Of a DNA stretch of 64,000 nucleotides, positions 45,704 to 55,097 are shown in pieces (the stretch's first letter is position 1; each line of letters starts with the position of its first letter). A model generated the notes under the pieces. It saw only the letters and a program-made list of their open reading frames with translations. It was not told the origin of the DNA and searched no databases. This DNA comes from JBBECE01 sp040881985 (lineage in GTDB: Bacteria > Pseudomonadota > Alphaproteobacteria > Rhizobiales > Devosiaceae). The DNA lies in the NCBI GenBank assembly GCA_040881985.1, contig JBBECE010000031.1:1-64000 (forward strand), in the 5' to 3' direction. A program made the position numbers and the translations under genes.

Positions 45704-47130
45704 AGATGCCCGCCAAGCTCGGGCCGGTCCATTTCGTCGGGATCGGCGGCATCGGCATGAGCGGCATCGCCGAGGTGCTGCACACCCAGGGCTATCTGGT
45801 TCGCGGCTCGGACAGCGCGGCGGGCGCCAATGTGGTGCGTTTGCGCAAGATGGGCATCGAGATCGAGATCGGCCAGAAGGCCGGGAATCTGCGCGACGCG
45901 GCGGTGGTCGTCATTTCCTCGGCGATCAAGGCCGACAATCCGGAACTGATCGCCGCCCGCGCCCGTTCGCTGCCGGTGGTGCGCCGCGCCGAAATGCTGG
46001 CCGAGATCATGCGCTTCAAGAATGCGATTGCGATCGCCGGTACGCACGGCAAGACGACCACCACCTCGCTGATCGCGGCGCTGCTCGATGCGGGCGGCAT
46101 GGATCCGACCGTCATCAATGGCGGCATCATCAATGCCTATGGCACGAACGCCCGGATCGGGGCAGGCGACTGGATGGTGGTCGAGGCCGACGAGAGCGAC
46201 GGCACCTTCGTCAAGCTGCCGGCGGACGTCGTGGTCGTGACCAACGTCGATCCCGAGCATCTCGACCATTACGGCAGCTTCGACAAGGTGAAGGCCGCCT
46301 TCCTCAACTTTGTCGAGAACGTGCCCTTCTACGGCTTTGCGGTCATGTGCCTCGACCACAAGGAAGTGCAGGCGCTGGTGGTTCAAATCGAGGACCGGCG
46401 GGTCATCACCTATGGCGAGAGTCCGCAAGCCGACGCGCGGCTGCTCGGCCGCACGGCAGCCGACGGAGGCAGCCGGTTTTCGGTGGCGATCCGCGACCGG
46501 CTGCGCAAGACCGACCGGCTGATCGATAGTCTCTTCCTGCCGATGCCGGGCGCGCACAATGCGCTCAACGCCACCGCGGCGGTGGCGGTCGCCGATCAGC
46601 TCGGCGTCGGTGCCGACGCGATACGGCAAGGGCTGGCGAAATTCTCCGGCGTCTCGCGCCGGTTCACCACCACCGGCAAGGTCGAGGGCATAACAATCAT
46701 CGACGATTACGGGCACCATCCGGTCGAGATCGCCAACGTGTTGAAGGCGGCGCGCTCTGCGGCGACCGGCGACGTCATCGCAATCGTCCAGCCGCACCGG
46801 TTCTCGCGGTTGCATGACCTGTTCGAGGAATTCGCCGGCGCCTTCAACGACGCCGACGTGGTGATCATCGCCCCGGTCTATCCAGCGGGCGAAGCCCCGA
46901 TCGAAGGGATTACCCACGAGGCGCTCGCCCAGCGGCTCAGGGCGAAGGGCCATCGCGATCCGCTTGTCATCGCCGGGCCTGACGAGATCGCCCCGATCAT
47001 TGCCAAGCGCGCCAGGCGCGGCGACTATGTCGTCTTTCTCGGGGCCGGCAGCATCACCCAATGGGCCCATGCCCTGCCGGGTGAGCTCGAAGCGCTGCTG
47101 AAGCCGGCAGCGCAAAAGCGAGGCGCGTGA
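45700..47130 (+). CDS. murC: UDP-N-acetylmuramate:L-alanine ligase
   Basis: MurC adds L-Ala to UDP-MurNAc. The 476-residue product starts with the Rossmann segment VHFVGIGGIGMSGIAEVL and has the P-loop GTHGKTTTTSLIAAL near residue 115. VEADESDGTF and DYGHHPVEI in the C-terminal domain follow, and it ends in a basic tail. The start overlaps the murG stop (ATGA). murB begins four bases after the murC stop. Confidence 0.97.
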   Translation: MKMPAKLGPVHFVGIGGIGMSGIAEVLHTQGYLVRGSDSAAGANVVRLRKMGIEIEIGQKAGNLRDAAVVVISSAIKADNPELIAARARSLPVVRRAEMLAEIMRFKNAIAIAGTHGKTTTTSLIAALLDAGGMDPTVINGGIINAYGTNARIGAGDWMVVEADESDGTFVKLPADVVVVTNVDPEHLDHYGSFDKVKAAFLNFVENVPFYGFAVMCLDHKEVQALVVQIEDRRVITYGESPQADARLLGRTAADGGSRFSVAIRDRLRKTDRLIDSLFLPMPGAHNALNATAAVAVADQLGVGADAIRQGLAKFSGVSRRFTTTGKVEGITIIDDYGHHPVEIANVLKAARSAATGDVIAIVQPHRFSRLHDLFEEFAGAFNDADVVIIAPVYPAGEAPIEGITHEALAQRLRAKGHRDPLVIAGPDEIAPIIAKRARRGDYVVFLGAGSITQWAHALPGELEALLKPAAQKRGA

Positions 47131-47134
47131 GGTG

Positions 47135-48151
47135 ATGGCGTTGGCAACTTCGACCGGTCAGGGCAACAAGATGGAGGCCTGGCCCGACTTGCTTGCCGAT
47201 CTCGGCAGCTGGATCAGCCAAGTGCGCGGGCGGCTGGTGCCGAACCAGCCGCTCAGCGAGATCACCTGGTTCCGGGTGGGCGGGCCGGCACAGCTTTTCT
47301 TCCAGCCAGCCGATGAGGAAGATCTGAAATTCTTCCTGAAGAGTCTCAAACCCGAAATCAAGGTGACGGTGTTCGGGCTCGGCTCGAACCTTCTCGTCCG
47401 CGACGGGGGGTTTGACGGGGTGGTCATCCGTTTGACCGGCAAGGGGTTCGGCGCGATCGAGGTCCTCGATGGCCGCCGGCTCCGGGTCGGGGCGGCGGTG
47501 CCGGACGTCAAGGTCGCGACCGCCGCGGCCGAGGCGGGGATCGACGGGCTCAGTTTCTACCGCGGCATTCCCGGCGGGATCGGCGGGGCGCTCTATATGA
47601 ATGCCGGCTGCTACGGTACCGAGACGCGCGAGCGGTTGGTCGAGTTGCGCGCGATCACCAGAGCGGGCGAGGCCGTGACTGTGACGAACGAGGATATGGG
47701 CTATCGCTACCGGAAATCGAACGGGCCGCGGGGCGTGGTTTTCACCGAGGCCATCTATCAGGGTACCTCGGGCGAGCCGCAGGCAATCCTGGCGCGGATG
47801 CGGCAGATCACCGAAACCCGCGAGAGCTCGCAGCCGACCCGCGCCCGCACCGGCGGCTCGACGTTCAAGAATCCGGAAGGCAAGTCGGCGTGGAAGCTGA
47901 TCGACGCGGCGGGCTGCCGGGGCCTTACCGTTGGGGACGCTCAGGTCTCCGAGAAGCACTGTAATTTCCTGCTCAATCTCGGTTCGGCAAGCGCCCACGA
48001 CATCGAACTCATCGGCGAGACGGTGCGCCAAAAGGTGCGCGAGACCTCCAGCATCGACCTCAGATGGGAAATCAGGCGGATGGGGCATTTCGTCCCCGGC
48101 GCCGAAGTGCACGAATTCCTCGACGGCGACGTGTTCACCGGAGCGGTTTAG
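47135..48151 (+). CDS. murB: UDP-N-acetylenolpyruvoylglucosamine reductase
   Basis: MurB reduces UDP-GlcNAc-enolpyruvate to UDP-MurNAc with FAD and NADPH. The 338-residue type II-like product has TWFRVGGPAQLFF (FAD domain), GLGSNLLVRDGG, GIPGGIGGALYMNAGCYG, and the proton-donor Ser in TGGSTFKNP. ATG 47135 is used; a GTG three bases earlier and an ATG at 47171 are alternatives. The GTG of ddl follows three bases after the stop. Confidence 0.95.
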   Translation: MALATSTGQGNKMEAWPDLLADLGSWISQVRGRLVPNQPLSEITWFRVGGPAQLFFQPADEEDLKFFLKSLKPEIKVTVFGLGSNLLVRDGGFDGVVIRLTGKGFGAIEVLDGRRLRVGAAVPDVKVATAAAEAGIDGLSFYRGIPGGIGGALYMNAGCYGTETRERLVELRAITRAGEAVTVTNEDMGYRYRKSNGPRGVVFTEAIYQGTSGEPQAILARMRQITETRESSQPTRARTGGSTFKNPEGKSAWKLIDAAGCRGLTVGDAQVSEKHCNFLLNLGSASAHDIELIGETVRQKVRETSSIDLRWEIRRMGHFVPGAEVHEFLDGDVFTGAV

Positions 48152-48154
48152 GGC

Positions 48155-49081
48155 GTGCCCGACACTTCCAAACACGTCGCAGTGCTGAAAGGCGGTTGGT
48201 CGAACGAGCGGGAAGTGTCGCTTTCCTCGGGGGCCCAATGCGCCGAGGCGCTGCGCAATGCCGGATACCGCATCACCGAGATCGATGTCGACCGCGCGGT
48301 CGGCGAAGCGCTGGCGAAGCTCAAGCCCGATGTCGCCTTCAACGGCCTGCACGGAACGGGCGGGGAAGACGGGACGATCCAGGGCCTCCTCGAGGTCCTT
48401 GAGATTCCCTACACCCATTCGGGTGTCCTCGCCTCGGCGCTGGCGATGGACAAGCACCAGGCCAAGATCGCCTTCAAGGCCGCAGGTATTCCGGTCACCG
48501 ACCATGTGCTCGAGGACCGCTCGGTCATCGCCCGCGGCCATGTCATGGAGCCACCTTATGTGGTCAAACCCATCGCCGACGGCTCGAGCTACGGCACCTT
48601 CATTGTCAAAGCCGGGGGGCATCCGCCGCAGGAAATCCTGCGCGAGGACTGGCGGGGTGGCGACCGGCTGATGGTCGAGCGCTATGTCCCCGGAAGGGAG
48701 CTCACCTGCGCGGTGATGGGGGAAGTGGCGCTCGGGGTCACCGAGATCGTTACCGACCTGCATTTTTACAATTACGAGGCCAAATATGCCGAAGGCGGCT
48801 CAAAACACCTCGTTCCGGCGCCGATTTCATCGAATCTTTACCGAACCGTTCAAACACTGTCCCTCAAGGCGCACGAAGCGCTTGGCTGCCGGGGCGTGTC
48901 GCGGACGGATTTCCGATTGCACGAGTTGGCGGGGGACAATTTCAACCTGGTGTGCCTCGAGCTGAACACCCAGCCCGGCATGACCAAGACCTCGCTCGTC
49001 CCCGAACTGGCCAGGCACGCCGGGCACTCATTCGAAGAGCTGGTGACCTGGATGGTGGAGGACGCGAGTTGCAACAGGTAG
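48155..49081 (+). CDS. ddl: D-alanine:D-alanine ligase
   Basis: Ddl makes the D-Ala-D-Ala dipeptide used by MurF. The 308-residue ATP-grasp protein has VAVLKGGWSNEREVSLSSG, FNGLHGTGGEDGTIQGLL, VVKPIADGSSYGT for ATP binding, and the metal/substrate-binding VCLELNTQPGMTKTSLVPE. The start is GTG directly after murB. Its last codons overlap the TTG start of ftsQ by 13 bases. Confidence 0.96.
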   Translation: MPDTSKHVAVLKGGWSNEREVSLSSGAQCAEALRNAGYRITEIDVDRAVGEALAKLKPDVAFNGLHGTGGEDGTIQGLLEVLEIPYTHSGVLASALAMDKHQAKIAFKAAGIPVTDHVLEDRSVIARGHVMEPPYVVKPIADGSSYGTFIVKAGGHPPQEILREDWRGGDRLMVERYVPGRELTCAVMGEVALGVTEIVTDLHFYNYEAKYAEGGSKHLVPAPISSNLYRTVQTLSLKAHEALGCRGVSRTDFRLHELAGDNFNLVCLELNTQPGMTKTSLVPELARHAGHSFEELVTWMVEDASCNR

Positions 49082-49956
49082 CCAGGTCCGCGTTTGCGTC
49101 CGCCGTCGTCCTTACCGATCCCGCCAGACTGCCCGTCATCGTCCGTCGGGCCAGGCCGCTGTCGGTCATCGGCCTGCAGCGCATCTGGGTGTTGCGCCGA
49201 CGGCTCTTCATCCGGGCCGGCGCGCTTGTCCTAGTCGCGGCGGCGATCGCCATCGGCTTCCAGTATCGCGGCGGGATCGCCAATACATTTGGCCTCGTCA
49301 CCGACCAGGCGGCGAACGGATTTTCCCGCGCCGGGCTCACCATCGACCAAATTTCGATTACCGGGCAGACGCTGACCGACGAGCGGACGCTGATCGCCGC
49401 GCTCGGCATCGAGGAAAACATGCCGATGGTCTCCTTCGACGCGGAAGCGGCCCGCGCCCGGCTCGAAGAATTGCCGGCCGTGGTCAGCGCCTCGGTAAAG
49501 AAGATCTATCCGTCGGGGCTCGCCGTCACCATCACCGAGAAACAACCCCTGGCGCGCTGGCGGGTTGACGGGGTCACCTTCGTCATCGACGAGGCAGGCG
49601 AACAGCTCGCGGTCGTCAATGGGGCGGCCGGCGATCTGCCGCTCCTCATCGGAGACGGGGCCGCCGACGATGCCGCTTCCATCATCGAGATCATTTCGGG
49701 GCACCAACTGCTGAGCGATCGTCTGATCGCGATGAGCCGCATCGCCGACCGGCGCTGGGACCTCATCTACGACAACGGGCTCAGGATCATGCTGCCTGAA
49801 ATCGGAGTCGAAGGCGCGATGCGGGCGATCGAGCGGCTCGACACCGATCATCAGCTGCTCGGCCGCGACCTGGACATCATCGACATGCGGGTCGACGGGC
49901 AGCTCGCGGTGCGCCCGACCGGCCGCGCCGTGCCAGACAAAGGAACTTCATCCTGA
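49069..49956 (+). CDS. ftsQ: Cell division protein FtsQ
   Basis: FtsQ is a bitopic divisome protein that links FtsBL to other components. The 295-residue product has a basic cytosolic segment, one membrane helix (FIRAGALVLVAAAIAIGF) and a POTRA domain (GLTIDQISITGQTLTDERTL, then AARARLEELPAVVSASVKKIYPSGLAVTITEKQPLARW, a continuous family pattern). TTG at 49069 is chosen: GGTGGAGGA lies about eight bases upstream and the open frame extends into ddl. ftsA starts at its stop (TGATG). Confidence 0.92.
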   Translation: MQQVARSAFASAVVLTDPARLPVIVRRARPLSVIGLQRIWVLRRRLFIRAGALVLVAAAIAIGFQYRGGIANTFGLVTDQAANGFSRAGLTIDQISITGQTLTDERTLIAALGIEENMPMVSFDAEAARARLEELPAVVSASVKKIYPSGLAVTITEKQPLARWRVDGVTFVIDEAGEQLAVVNGAAGDLPLLIGDGAADDAASIIEIISGHQLLSDRLIAMSRIADRRWDLIYDNGLRIMLPEIGVEGAMRAIERLDTDHQLLGRDLDIIDMRVDGQLAVRPTGRAVPDKGTSS

Positions 49957-51269
49957 TGATGACCGACGCCATGACTGCGCGGCTGAGGCCGGTCCAGCCG
50001 GGAAAGCCGAGTTTGATTTCGGTGCTCGATATCGGCTCGACCAAGCTTTGCTGCGTCATCGCCCGACTCACCCCGAGCGCCGAGGGCAAGGCGCTGAAGG
50101 GCCGCACTCATGCGGCCGAAGTCCTCGGCTTCGGCTACGGGCCATCGGCCGGGGTGAAGGCGGGGGTCGTTGCCGATCTCGAGGCGGCCGAACAGGCGGT
50201 GCGCACTGTTGTCGGCGTGGCCGAGCGGGCGGCGGGGGTTACGGTTCAGTCGGTCATCGCCAATGTTTCGGGGGGACGGCTTGGCTCGGAGACGTTCAAC
50301 GCCGGCGTCGCGCTCGACGGCCATGGGGTCGAGGCCACCGACCTGACGCGGGTTCTCGCGGCGGTCAACGAGCGCAGCGTCCGCGACGAGCGGGCGGTGC
50401 TGCATGCGTTGCCGATCGGCTATTCGCTCGACGGGCAGAAGGGCGTACGCGACCCGCGCGGCATGGTCGGGGACTTGCTCGGGGTCGATGTCGCGGTGGT
50501 CAGCGCCGAAACGCTAGGTATGCGCAATCTCGAATTGGTCTTGAACCGCTGCCATTTGCAGGTGGAAGCATTCGTGGCAAGTCCCTATGCCAGCGGGCTC
50601 GCGGCGCTCGCCGACGACGAGGCCGAGCTCGGGGTCGGTTGCATCGATTTCGGCGGCGCGACGACAACCGTCGGGGTTTTCAACGAGGGCCACCTCGTCT
50701 ATGCCGACGCGATCGCAATCGGCGGCCACAACATAACGCTCGACCTCGCCCGGCAATTGTCGGTGAGCATCGACGATGCCGAGCGCCTCAAGACGCTGCA
50801 TGCCTCGGTGCTGCCCGGCCAGAGCGACGATCGCGACCTGGTTGCGATTGCGCTCGTTGGAGCAGGGCAGGACGAGGCGCCGATGCAGATCCCGCGCTCG
50901 ACGCTGACGCGGATCATCCGGCCGCGCATCGAGGAAATCCTCGCGGTGCTGCGCGACCGGTTGCAGGCGACCGGAATGCTGGATGTCGCGGGCCGGCGGT
51001 TCGTCATCACCGGGGGCGCGAGCGAGTTGACGGGCCTACCCGAACTGGCGCGGCGAATCCTCGCGCGCAACGTCCGGCAAGGACGCCCGCTCGGGGTTTC
51101 GGGCATGCCGCCAATGGCCAAGGGCCCGGCCTTCTCGACCGTCGTCGGGATGCTGATCTATCCCCAGGTTTGCGTTCGGGAATATGCCGAACCGCGCAGC
51201 CCCGCCCGGCTCACCGGAACCGACGGCTATTTCGCCCGCATCGGGGGGTGGTTGCGGAGCGGTTTTTAA
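49956..51269 (+). CDS. ftsA: Cell division protein FtsA
   Basis: FtsA, an actin-fold ATPase, ties FtsZ to the membrane. The 437-residue product has SVLDIGSTKLCCVIARL (phosphate 1), VGCIDFGGATTTVGVF (phosphate 2), ITGGASELTGLPELA (adenosine site), and a C-terminal amphipathic helix ending RIGGWLRSGF for membrane binding. Start ATG at 49956 overlaps the ftsQ stop; ATG at 49959 is also possible; AAGGA lies upstream. ftsZ follows after 145 bp with its own regulatory elements. Confidence 0.96.
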   Translation: MMTDAMTARLRPVQPGKPSLISVLDIGSTKLCCVIARLTPSAEGKALKGRTHAAEVLGFGYGPSAGVKAGVVADLEAAEQAVRTVVGVAERAAGVTVQSVIANVSGGRLGSETFNAGVALDGHGVEATDLTRVLAAVNERSVRDERAVLHALPIGYSLDGQKGVRDPRGMVGDLLGVDVAVVSAETLGMRNLELVLNRCHLQVEAFVASPYASGLAALADDEAELGVGCIDFGGATTTVGVFNEGHLVYADAIAIGGHNITLDLARQLSVSIDDAERLKTLHASVLPGQSDDRDLVAIALVGAGQDEAPMQIPRSTLTRIIRPRIEEILAVLRDRLQATGMLDVAGRRFVITGGASELTGLPELARRILARNVRQGRPLGVSGMPPMAKGPAFSTVVGMLIYPQVCVREYAEPRSPARLTGTDGYFARIGGWLRSGF

Positions 51270-51280
51270 CCATCGGTTTA
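51266..51280 (+). promoter_or_regulatory. CtrA-like box 1 upstream of ftsZ
   Basis: TTAACCATCGGTTTA fits TTAA-N7-TTAA with one mismatch and also carries the extended TTAACCAT half-site. It overlaps the ftsA stop codon. In Caulobacter, CtrA represses the ftsZ promoter; the same control is inferred here. Confidence 0.5.
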
Positions 51281-51353
51281 GGTTAATGGAGGGTTATGGC
51301 CGGGAAACCGGGTCGTGCAGATTGCCCGAGTGTTAACGGAAACTCTCGATTTG

Positions 51354-51374
51354 TTAGGGATGAGTTAACGATTC
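51354..51374 (+). promoter_or_regulatory. CtrA-like box 2 and GANTC site upstream of ftsZ
   Basis: TTAGGGATGAGTTAAC (51354-51369) fits TTAA-N7-TTAA with one mismatch, and GATTC (51370-51374) directly after it is a CcrM-type GANTC site. Both lie 41-61 bases before the ftsZ ATG. The combination points to cell-cycle control by CtrA and methylation. Confidence 0.5.
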
Positions 51375-51414
51375 AGACCGTAAACAGGCTTCATCGCGCA
51401 ATGTGGGGCCGGTC

Positions 51415-53043
51415 ATGACCATCAAACTGCAAATTCCCGACATCAAAGAGCTCAAGCCGCGAATTACCGTTTTCGGGGTCGGCGGAGCCGGCGGCAACGC
51501 CGTCAACAATATGATCAGGTCGGGGCTACAAGGCGTTGAATTCGTTGTCGCCAATACCGACGCCCAGGCCTTGTCGCTGAGCCGCGCCGAACGGGTCGTC
51601 CAGCTCGGGGTCGGGGTGACCCAGGGATTGGGGGCCGGCTCGCATCCGGAAGTGGGGCGCGCCGCGGCCGAAGAAACGCTCGACGAAATCAACGATCATC
51701 TGTCCGGCTCGCACATGGTGTTCATCACCGCGGGCATGGGCGGGGGTACCGGTACCGGCGCCGCTCCGGTGGTGGCGCGCGCCGCGCGCGAGCACGGGAT
51801 CCTGACCGTCGGGGTCGTCACCAAGCCGTTCCAGTTCGAAGGCCGCCGGCGCGCGATGCTGGCCGAGGACGGCATCGACGATCTGCACCGGCACGTCGAC
51901 ACGCTGATCGTCATTCCGAACCAGAACCTCTTTCGGGTAGCCAACGAGCGGACCACCTTTGCCGACGCCTTCGCGATGGCCGACGAAGTGCTCTATTCGG
52001 GGGTGAGCTGCATCACCGACCTGATGGTCAAAGACGGGCTGATCAATCTCGATTTCGCCGACGTGCGCGCGGTCATGCGCGGCATGGGCAAGGCGATGAT
52101 GGGCACCGGGGAGGCCGAGGGCGACGACCGGGCCCGGCACGCGGCGGAGGCGGCGATCGCCAATCCGCTGCTCGACGATATTTCGATGGCCGGCGCCCAC
52201 GGGCTGTTGATTTCGATTACCGGCGGGGCGGACCTGACGCTCTACGAAGTCGACGAGGCGGCGAGCCGCATTCGCGAGGAAGTCGACGAGGATGCCAACA
52301 TCATTCTAGGGGCGACCTTCGACGACAAGATGGAAGGCAAGATCCGCGTGTCGGTCGTGGCGACCGGCACCGAGGCCTCGATGGTGCAGGCCATCGAGCC
52401 GCTCGACCCGATCCGCATGCGCTCATTCGCGCCTCCCAAGTCGGCCGAGGGCAAGTCGAGCCATGCGGAGACCCGCATGATGCCCGCAGCCAACGACCAC
52501 GCCACGAAGGTTCTCGAAACCGGCATGCAGGAAGCGGTCGCCCAGGCGATTTCGGCGGGCACACGCAAGACGCATGCCGCGGACGACGGCGTCACCGTCG
52601 AGCCTTACATCCCGCGCGCCGATCCGCCGACGGAGATCGAGGACATGTCCCTGCCGACAGCCGAGGTGGCGGCGCCGAAGGCCTATGTGCCGCAGCCGGC
52701 GGCGCGGCCGGAAGCTGGACGGCGGATGCCGCGCGCCGAGGAATTGCCAAAACTGGCCCGCCAGGCGATTGCCCAGCCGGCTCAGGAAGAAAAGCCCCGG
52801 AATGCCAGGGCTCTCTTCAAGCGCCTCGCCAGCAATGTCGGCCTGCAGCGCAAGCAAGAGGAGAATTCGACCGCCGACGATGTCGCGGCGCGCAGCGCGG
52901 TAGAGGCCACCCCGCCTCGCATCCAGACAAAGTCGGCCGAGGGCGCCAAGGGTCAGCTCGACCCGCAAGGCCGGGCGGCCTCAACGCCCGCCGAACCGAG
53001 GGAACAAATCGAAATCCCGGCGTTCCTGCGGCGTCACGGGTGA
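51415..53043 (+). CDS. ftsZ: Cell division protein FtsZ
   Basis: FtsZ is the tubulin-like GTPase that forms the Z ring. The 542-residue product has GVGGAGGNAVNNM near residue 23, the signature GGGTGTGAAPVVA near 108, and NLDFADVRAVM (T7 loop). A long, variable C-terminal linker (about residues 320-530) ends in the peptide EIPAFLRRHG that binds FtsA. The long linker is typical of Hyphomicrobiales. ATG 51415 is chosen over a GTG at 51403. Two CtrA-like boxes lie upstream. Confidence 0.97.
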   Translation: MTIKLQIPDIKELKPRITVFGVGGAGGNAVNNMIRSGLQGVEFVVANTDAQALSLSRAERVVQLGVGVTQGLGAGSHPEVGRAAAEETLDEINDHLSGSHMVFITAGMGGGTGTGAAPVVARAAREHGILTVGVVTKPFQFEGRRRAMLAEDGIDDLHRHVDTLIVIPNQNLFRVANERTTFADAFAMADEVLYSGVSCITDLMVKDGLINLDFADVRAVMRGMGKAMMGTGEAEGDDRARHAAEAAIANPLLDDISMAGAHGLLISITGGADLTLYEVDEAASRIREEVDEDANIILGATFDDKMEGKIRVSVVATGTEASMVQAIEPLDPIRMRSFAPPKSAEGKSSHAETRMMPAANDHATKVLETGMQEAVAQAISAGTRKTHAADDGVTVEPYIPRADPPTEIEDMSLPTAEVAAPKAYVPQPAARPEAGRRMPRAEELPKLARQAIAQPAQEEKPRNARALFKRLASNVGLQRKQEENSTADDVAARSAVEATPPRIQTKSAEGAKGQLDPQGRAASTPAEPREQIEIPAFLRRHG

Positions 53044-53101
53044 ATTCGCCTTATGTGGCAAAAATACCACCCGGCGCGGTTTCGCGGCGGGGTGCCGCGG
53101 T

Positions 53102-53130
53102 TTGAGATTGATCGGATAAGCCGTTATTCT
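53102..53130 (+). promoter_or_regulatory. Candidate sigma70-type promoter of lpxC
   Basis: TTGAGA and TATTCT are separated by exactly 17 bases. The -10 ends 47 bases before the lpxC ATG. A short GTGG/CCAC inverted repeat after ftsZ (near 53054-53070) may separate the ftsZ transcript. Confidence 0.4.
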
Positions 53131-53177
53131 AGCCTTGCTTGGTGATTTGATTTTTGCGGCGGGGGAAACGGAAGCGA

Positions 53178-54134
53178 ATGAGACGACTTGCCGCGAAGCA
53201 ATGCACCCTCGCCGAAACACTGACTTTTTCCGGCATCGGGGTACACAACGGTCTGCCGGTGACCGTTTCAATCTCGCCGGCGCCGCCCGACAGCGGTTAT
53301 CTCCTGCAGCGAATCGACAAGGGCGCGCGGCGCTACGGCCCGGTCGCGGCGACCTGGGACCGGGTCACCCATACGGCGCTCTGCACGGTCGTCGATCTCG
53401 GCAATTCGATGAGTGTCGCCACCACCGAACATTTGATGTCGGCGCTGTCGGGGCTCGCCATCGACAACGCGCTCATCGCCGTTGACGGACCGGAATGCCC
53501 GATCATCGACGGCAGCGCCCGACCCTATGTGGATGCCATTTTACAATCGGGCATCGTCATGCAGCCGGTCGACCGCAAGTTTCTCAAGGTCAACCGCTCG
53601 ATCATCGTCAGGCACAACGACGCCTACGCGGTGATCGAGCCGTATAACGGGCGTTCGTTCGACGTCGAGATCGACTTCAACAGCGACGTAATCGGCCATC
53701 AGCGGATGATTTTCGACTGGTCGCCACGGCGCTTCTGCGGAGACGTCGCCCCGGCCCGCACCTTCGGCTTCGTCGCGGACGCGAAAGTGCTGCAGCAGGC
53801 CGGCTATGCGCTGGGTTCCTCGCTCGAAAACTCGATCGCCGTGACGGCCGACCGGATCCTCAATCCGGAGGGGCTCCGGTTCGAGGACGAGTTCGTCCGC
53901 CACAAGCTCCTCGACGCGCTTGGCGACATGGCGCTGGCGGGTCATCCCATCTATGGACGGTTCCGCTCCTACAAGGGCGGGCACCGGCTCAACGCCATGG
54001 TCCTGACCAATCTTTTTGACAATCCGCAGAATTTCGAGACGGTGACGGCCAGCCAGCTGCCGCTCGAGTTCGACGCGCTCGACGACCTGCCCGAAATGAT
54101 GCAACGGCAGGGCTATCTGAAGTCGGTCGGATAG
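53178..54134 (+). CDS. lpxC: UDP-3-O-acyl-GlcNAc deacetylase
   Basis: LpxC catalyses the committed, Zn2+-dependent step of lipid A synthesis. The 318-residue product has the zinc-site His in TTEHLMSAL near residue 82, then DFNSDVIGHQ, HKLLDALGDMAL with further zinc ligands, and the catalytic His in LAGHPIYG near residue 256. ATG 53178 is chosen with GGAAGCGA before it; the frame is open to 53154. A good -35/-10 pair suggests its own promoter at the end of the dcw cluster. Confidence 0.96.
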   Translation: MRRLAAKQCTLAETLTFSGIGVHNGLPVTVSISPAPPDSGYLLQRIDKGARRYGPVAATWDRVTHTALCTVVDLGNSMSVATTEHLMSALSGLAIDNALIAVDGPECPIIDGSARPYVDAILQSGIVMQPVDRKFLKVNRSIIVRHNDAYAVIEPYNGRSFDVEIDFNSDVIGHQRMIFDWSPRRFCGDVAPARTFGFVADAKVLQQAGYALGSSLENSIAVTADRILNPEGLRFEDEFVRHKLLDALGDMALAGHPIYGRFRSYKGGHRLNAMVLTNLFDNPQNFETVTASQLPLEFDALDDLPEMMQRQGYLKSVG

Positions 54135-54219
54135 AGGCTTGCCCTCGGCCACAGTTTCGATCATTTTGCGGGCTACCTGCCGACACCGGCAAGCATCAGC
54201 ATAAAGAGGAACTGGCATC

Positions 54220-55074
54220 GTGCTCAGCAGGACCGAGGGCATTTTCGCGCGGCCGGCTCCGGCCGTCCGGCTTTTGGCCGCCGTCCTGCTGGCGCTGACG
54301 CTGACGGCCTGCAGCGGGTTCGGGCTTTTCGGCGAACGCAAGATCGTCGAAGAAGAGATCATTCCGGCCGAGGACCTCTACAACGAGGCGATCGGCTATA
54401 TCGAGCAGGGACGGGCCAAGTCGGCGCTCGAGACGTTCCAGAAGCTCGAGCGGCAGCACCCGTATTCCGAATATGCCGAAAAGACCCGGCTGCTGACGGT
54501 GTTTGTGCAGTTCGGGGCGGGTCAGTTCGATGAGGCGATCCTCGCCGCCGACCGGTATCTGGCGCTTTATCCTTCGGCGCAGGACGCGCCCTACGCCATG
54601 TACATGAAAGGCACGTCCTATTTCCGGCAGATCAAGGACCTGACACGCGACCAGGGCACCGCGCAGGACGCGATTTCGACTTACGAGCGGTTGATCGAGA
54701 ACTATCCGGATTCCGATTACGCCCAGCAGGCGCGCGAAAATATCCTGATTGCGCACGACCAGCTGGCCGGCAAGGAAATGTCGGTCGGCCGCTATTATCT
54801 CGGCAACCGGCAGTACACCGCGGCGCTCAACCGCTTCAAGGTGGTGGTCGAAGACTATGAGACCTCGACCCATGTCGAGGAAGCGCTGGAGCGGCTGGTC
54901 GAATGCTACCTCGCGCTGGGCCTGGTCCGCGAAGCGCAGCACGCCGCCGCGATCCTCGGGCACAACTATCCGTCTAGCCAGTGGTATCAGGATGCCTATA
55001 CTCTCCTGCAAAGCCAGGGGCTGGCCCCGCAGGCGCAGGACGGCAACGCGCTCGGATCGACGCTTTCCGGCTGA
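54220..55074 (+). CDS. bamD: Outer membrane assembly lipoprotein BamD (ComL)
   Basis: BamD is an essential lipoprotein of the BAM complex that folds outer-membrane beta-barrels. The 284-residue product has a signal peptide with lipobox LTAC (Cys near residue 31). TPR repeats follow (YNEAIGYIEQGRAKSALETF, FDEAILAADRYLALYPSAQDAPYAMY as family pattern). The start is GTG with AGAGGA upstream. The region after residue 265 is a short extension. recN follows after 23 bp, as in rhizobia. Confidence 0.95.
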   Translation: MLSRTEGIFARPAPAVRLLAAVLLALTLTACSGFGLFGERKIVEEEIIPAEDLYNEAIGYIEQGRAKSALETFQKLERQHPYSEYAEKTRLLTVFVQFGAGQFDEAILAADRYLALYPSAQDAPYAMYMKGTSYFRQIKDLTRDQGTAQDAISTYERLIENYPDSDYAQQARENILIAHDQLAGKEMSVGRYYLGNRQYTAALNRFKVVVEDYETSTHVEEALERLVECYLALGLVREAQHAAAILGHNYPSSQWYQDAYTLLQSQGLAPQAQDGNALGSTLSG

Positions 55075-55097
55075 CGCCCAGACGGCCGGGTTCCGGC

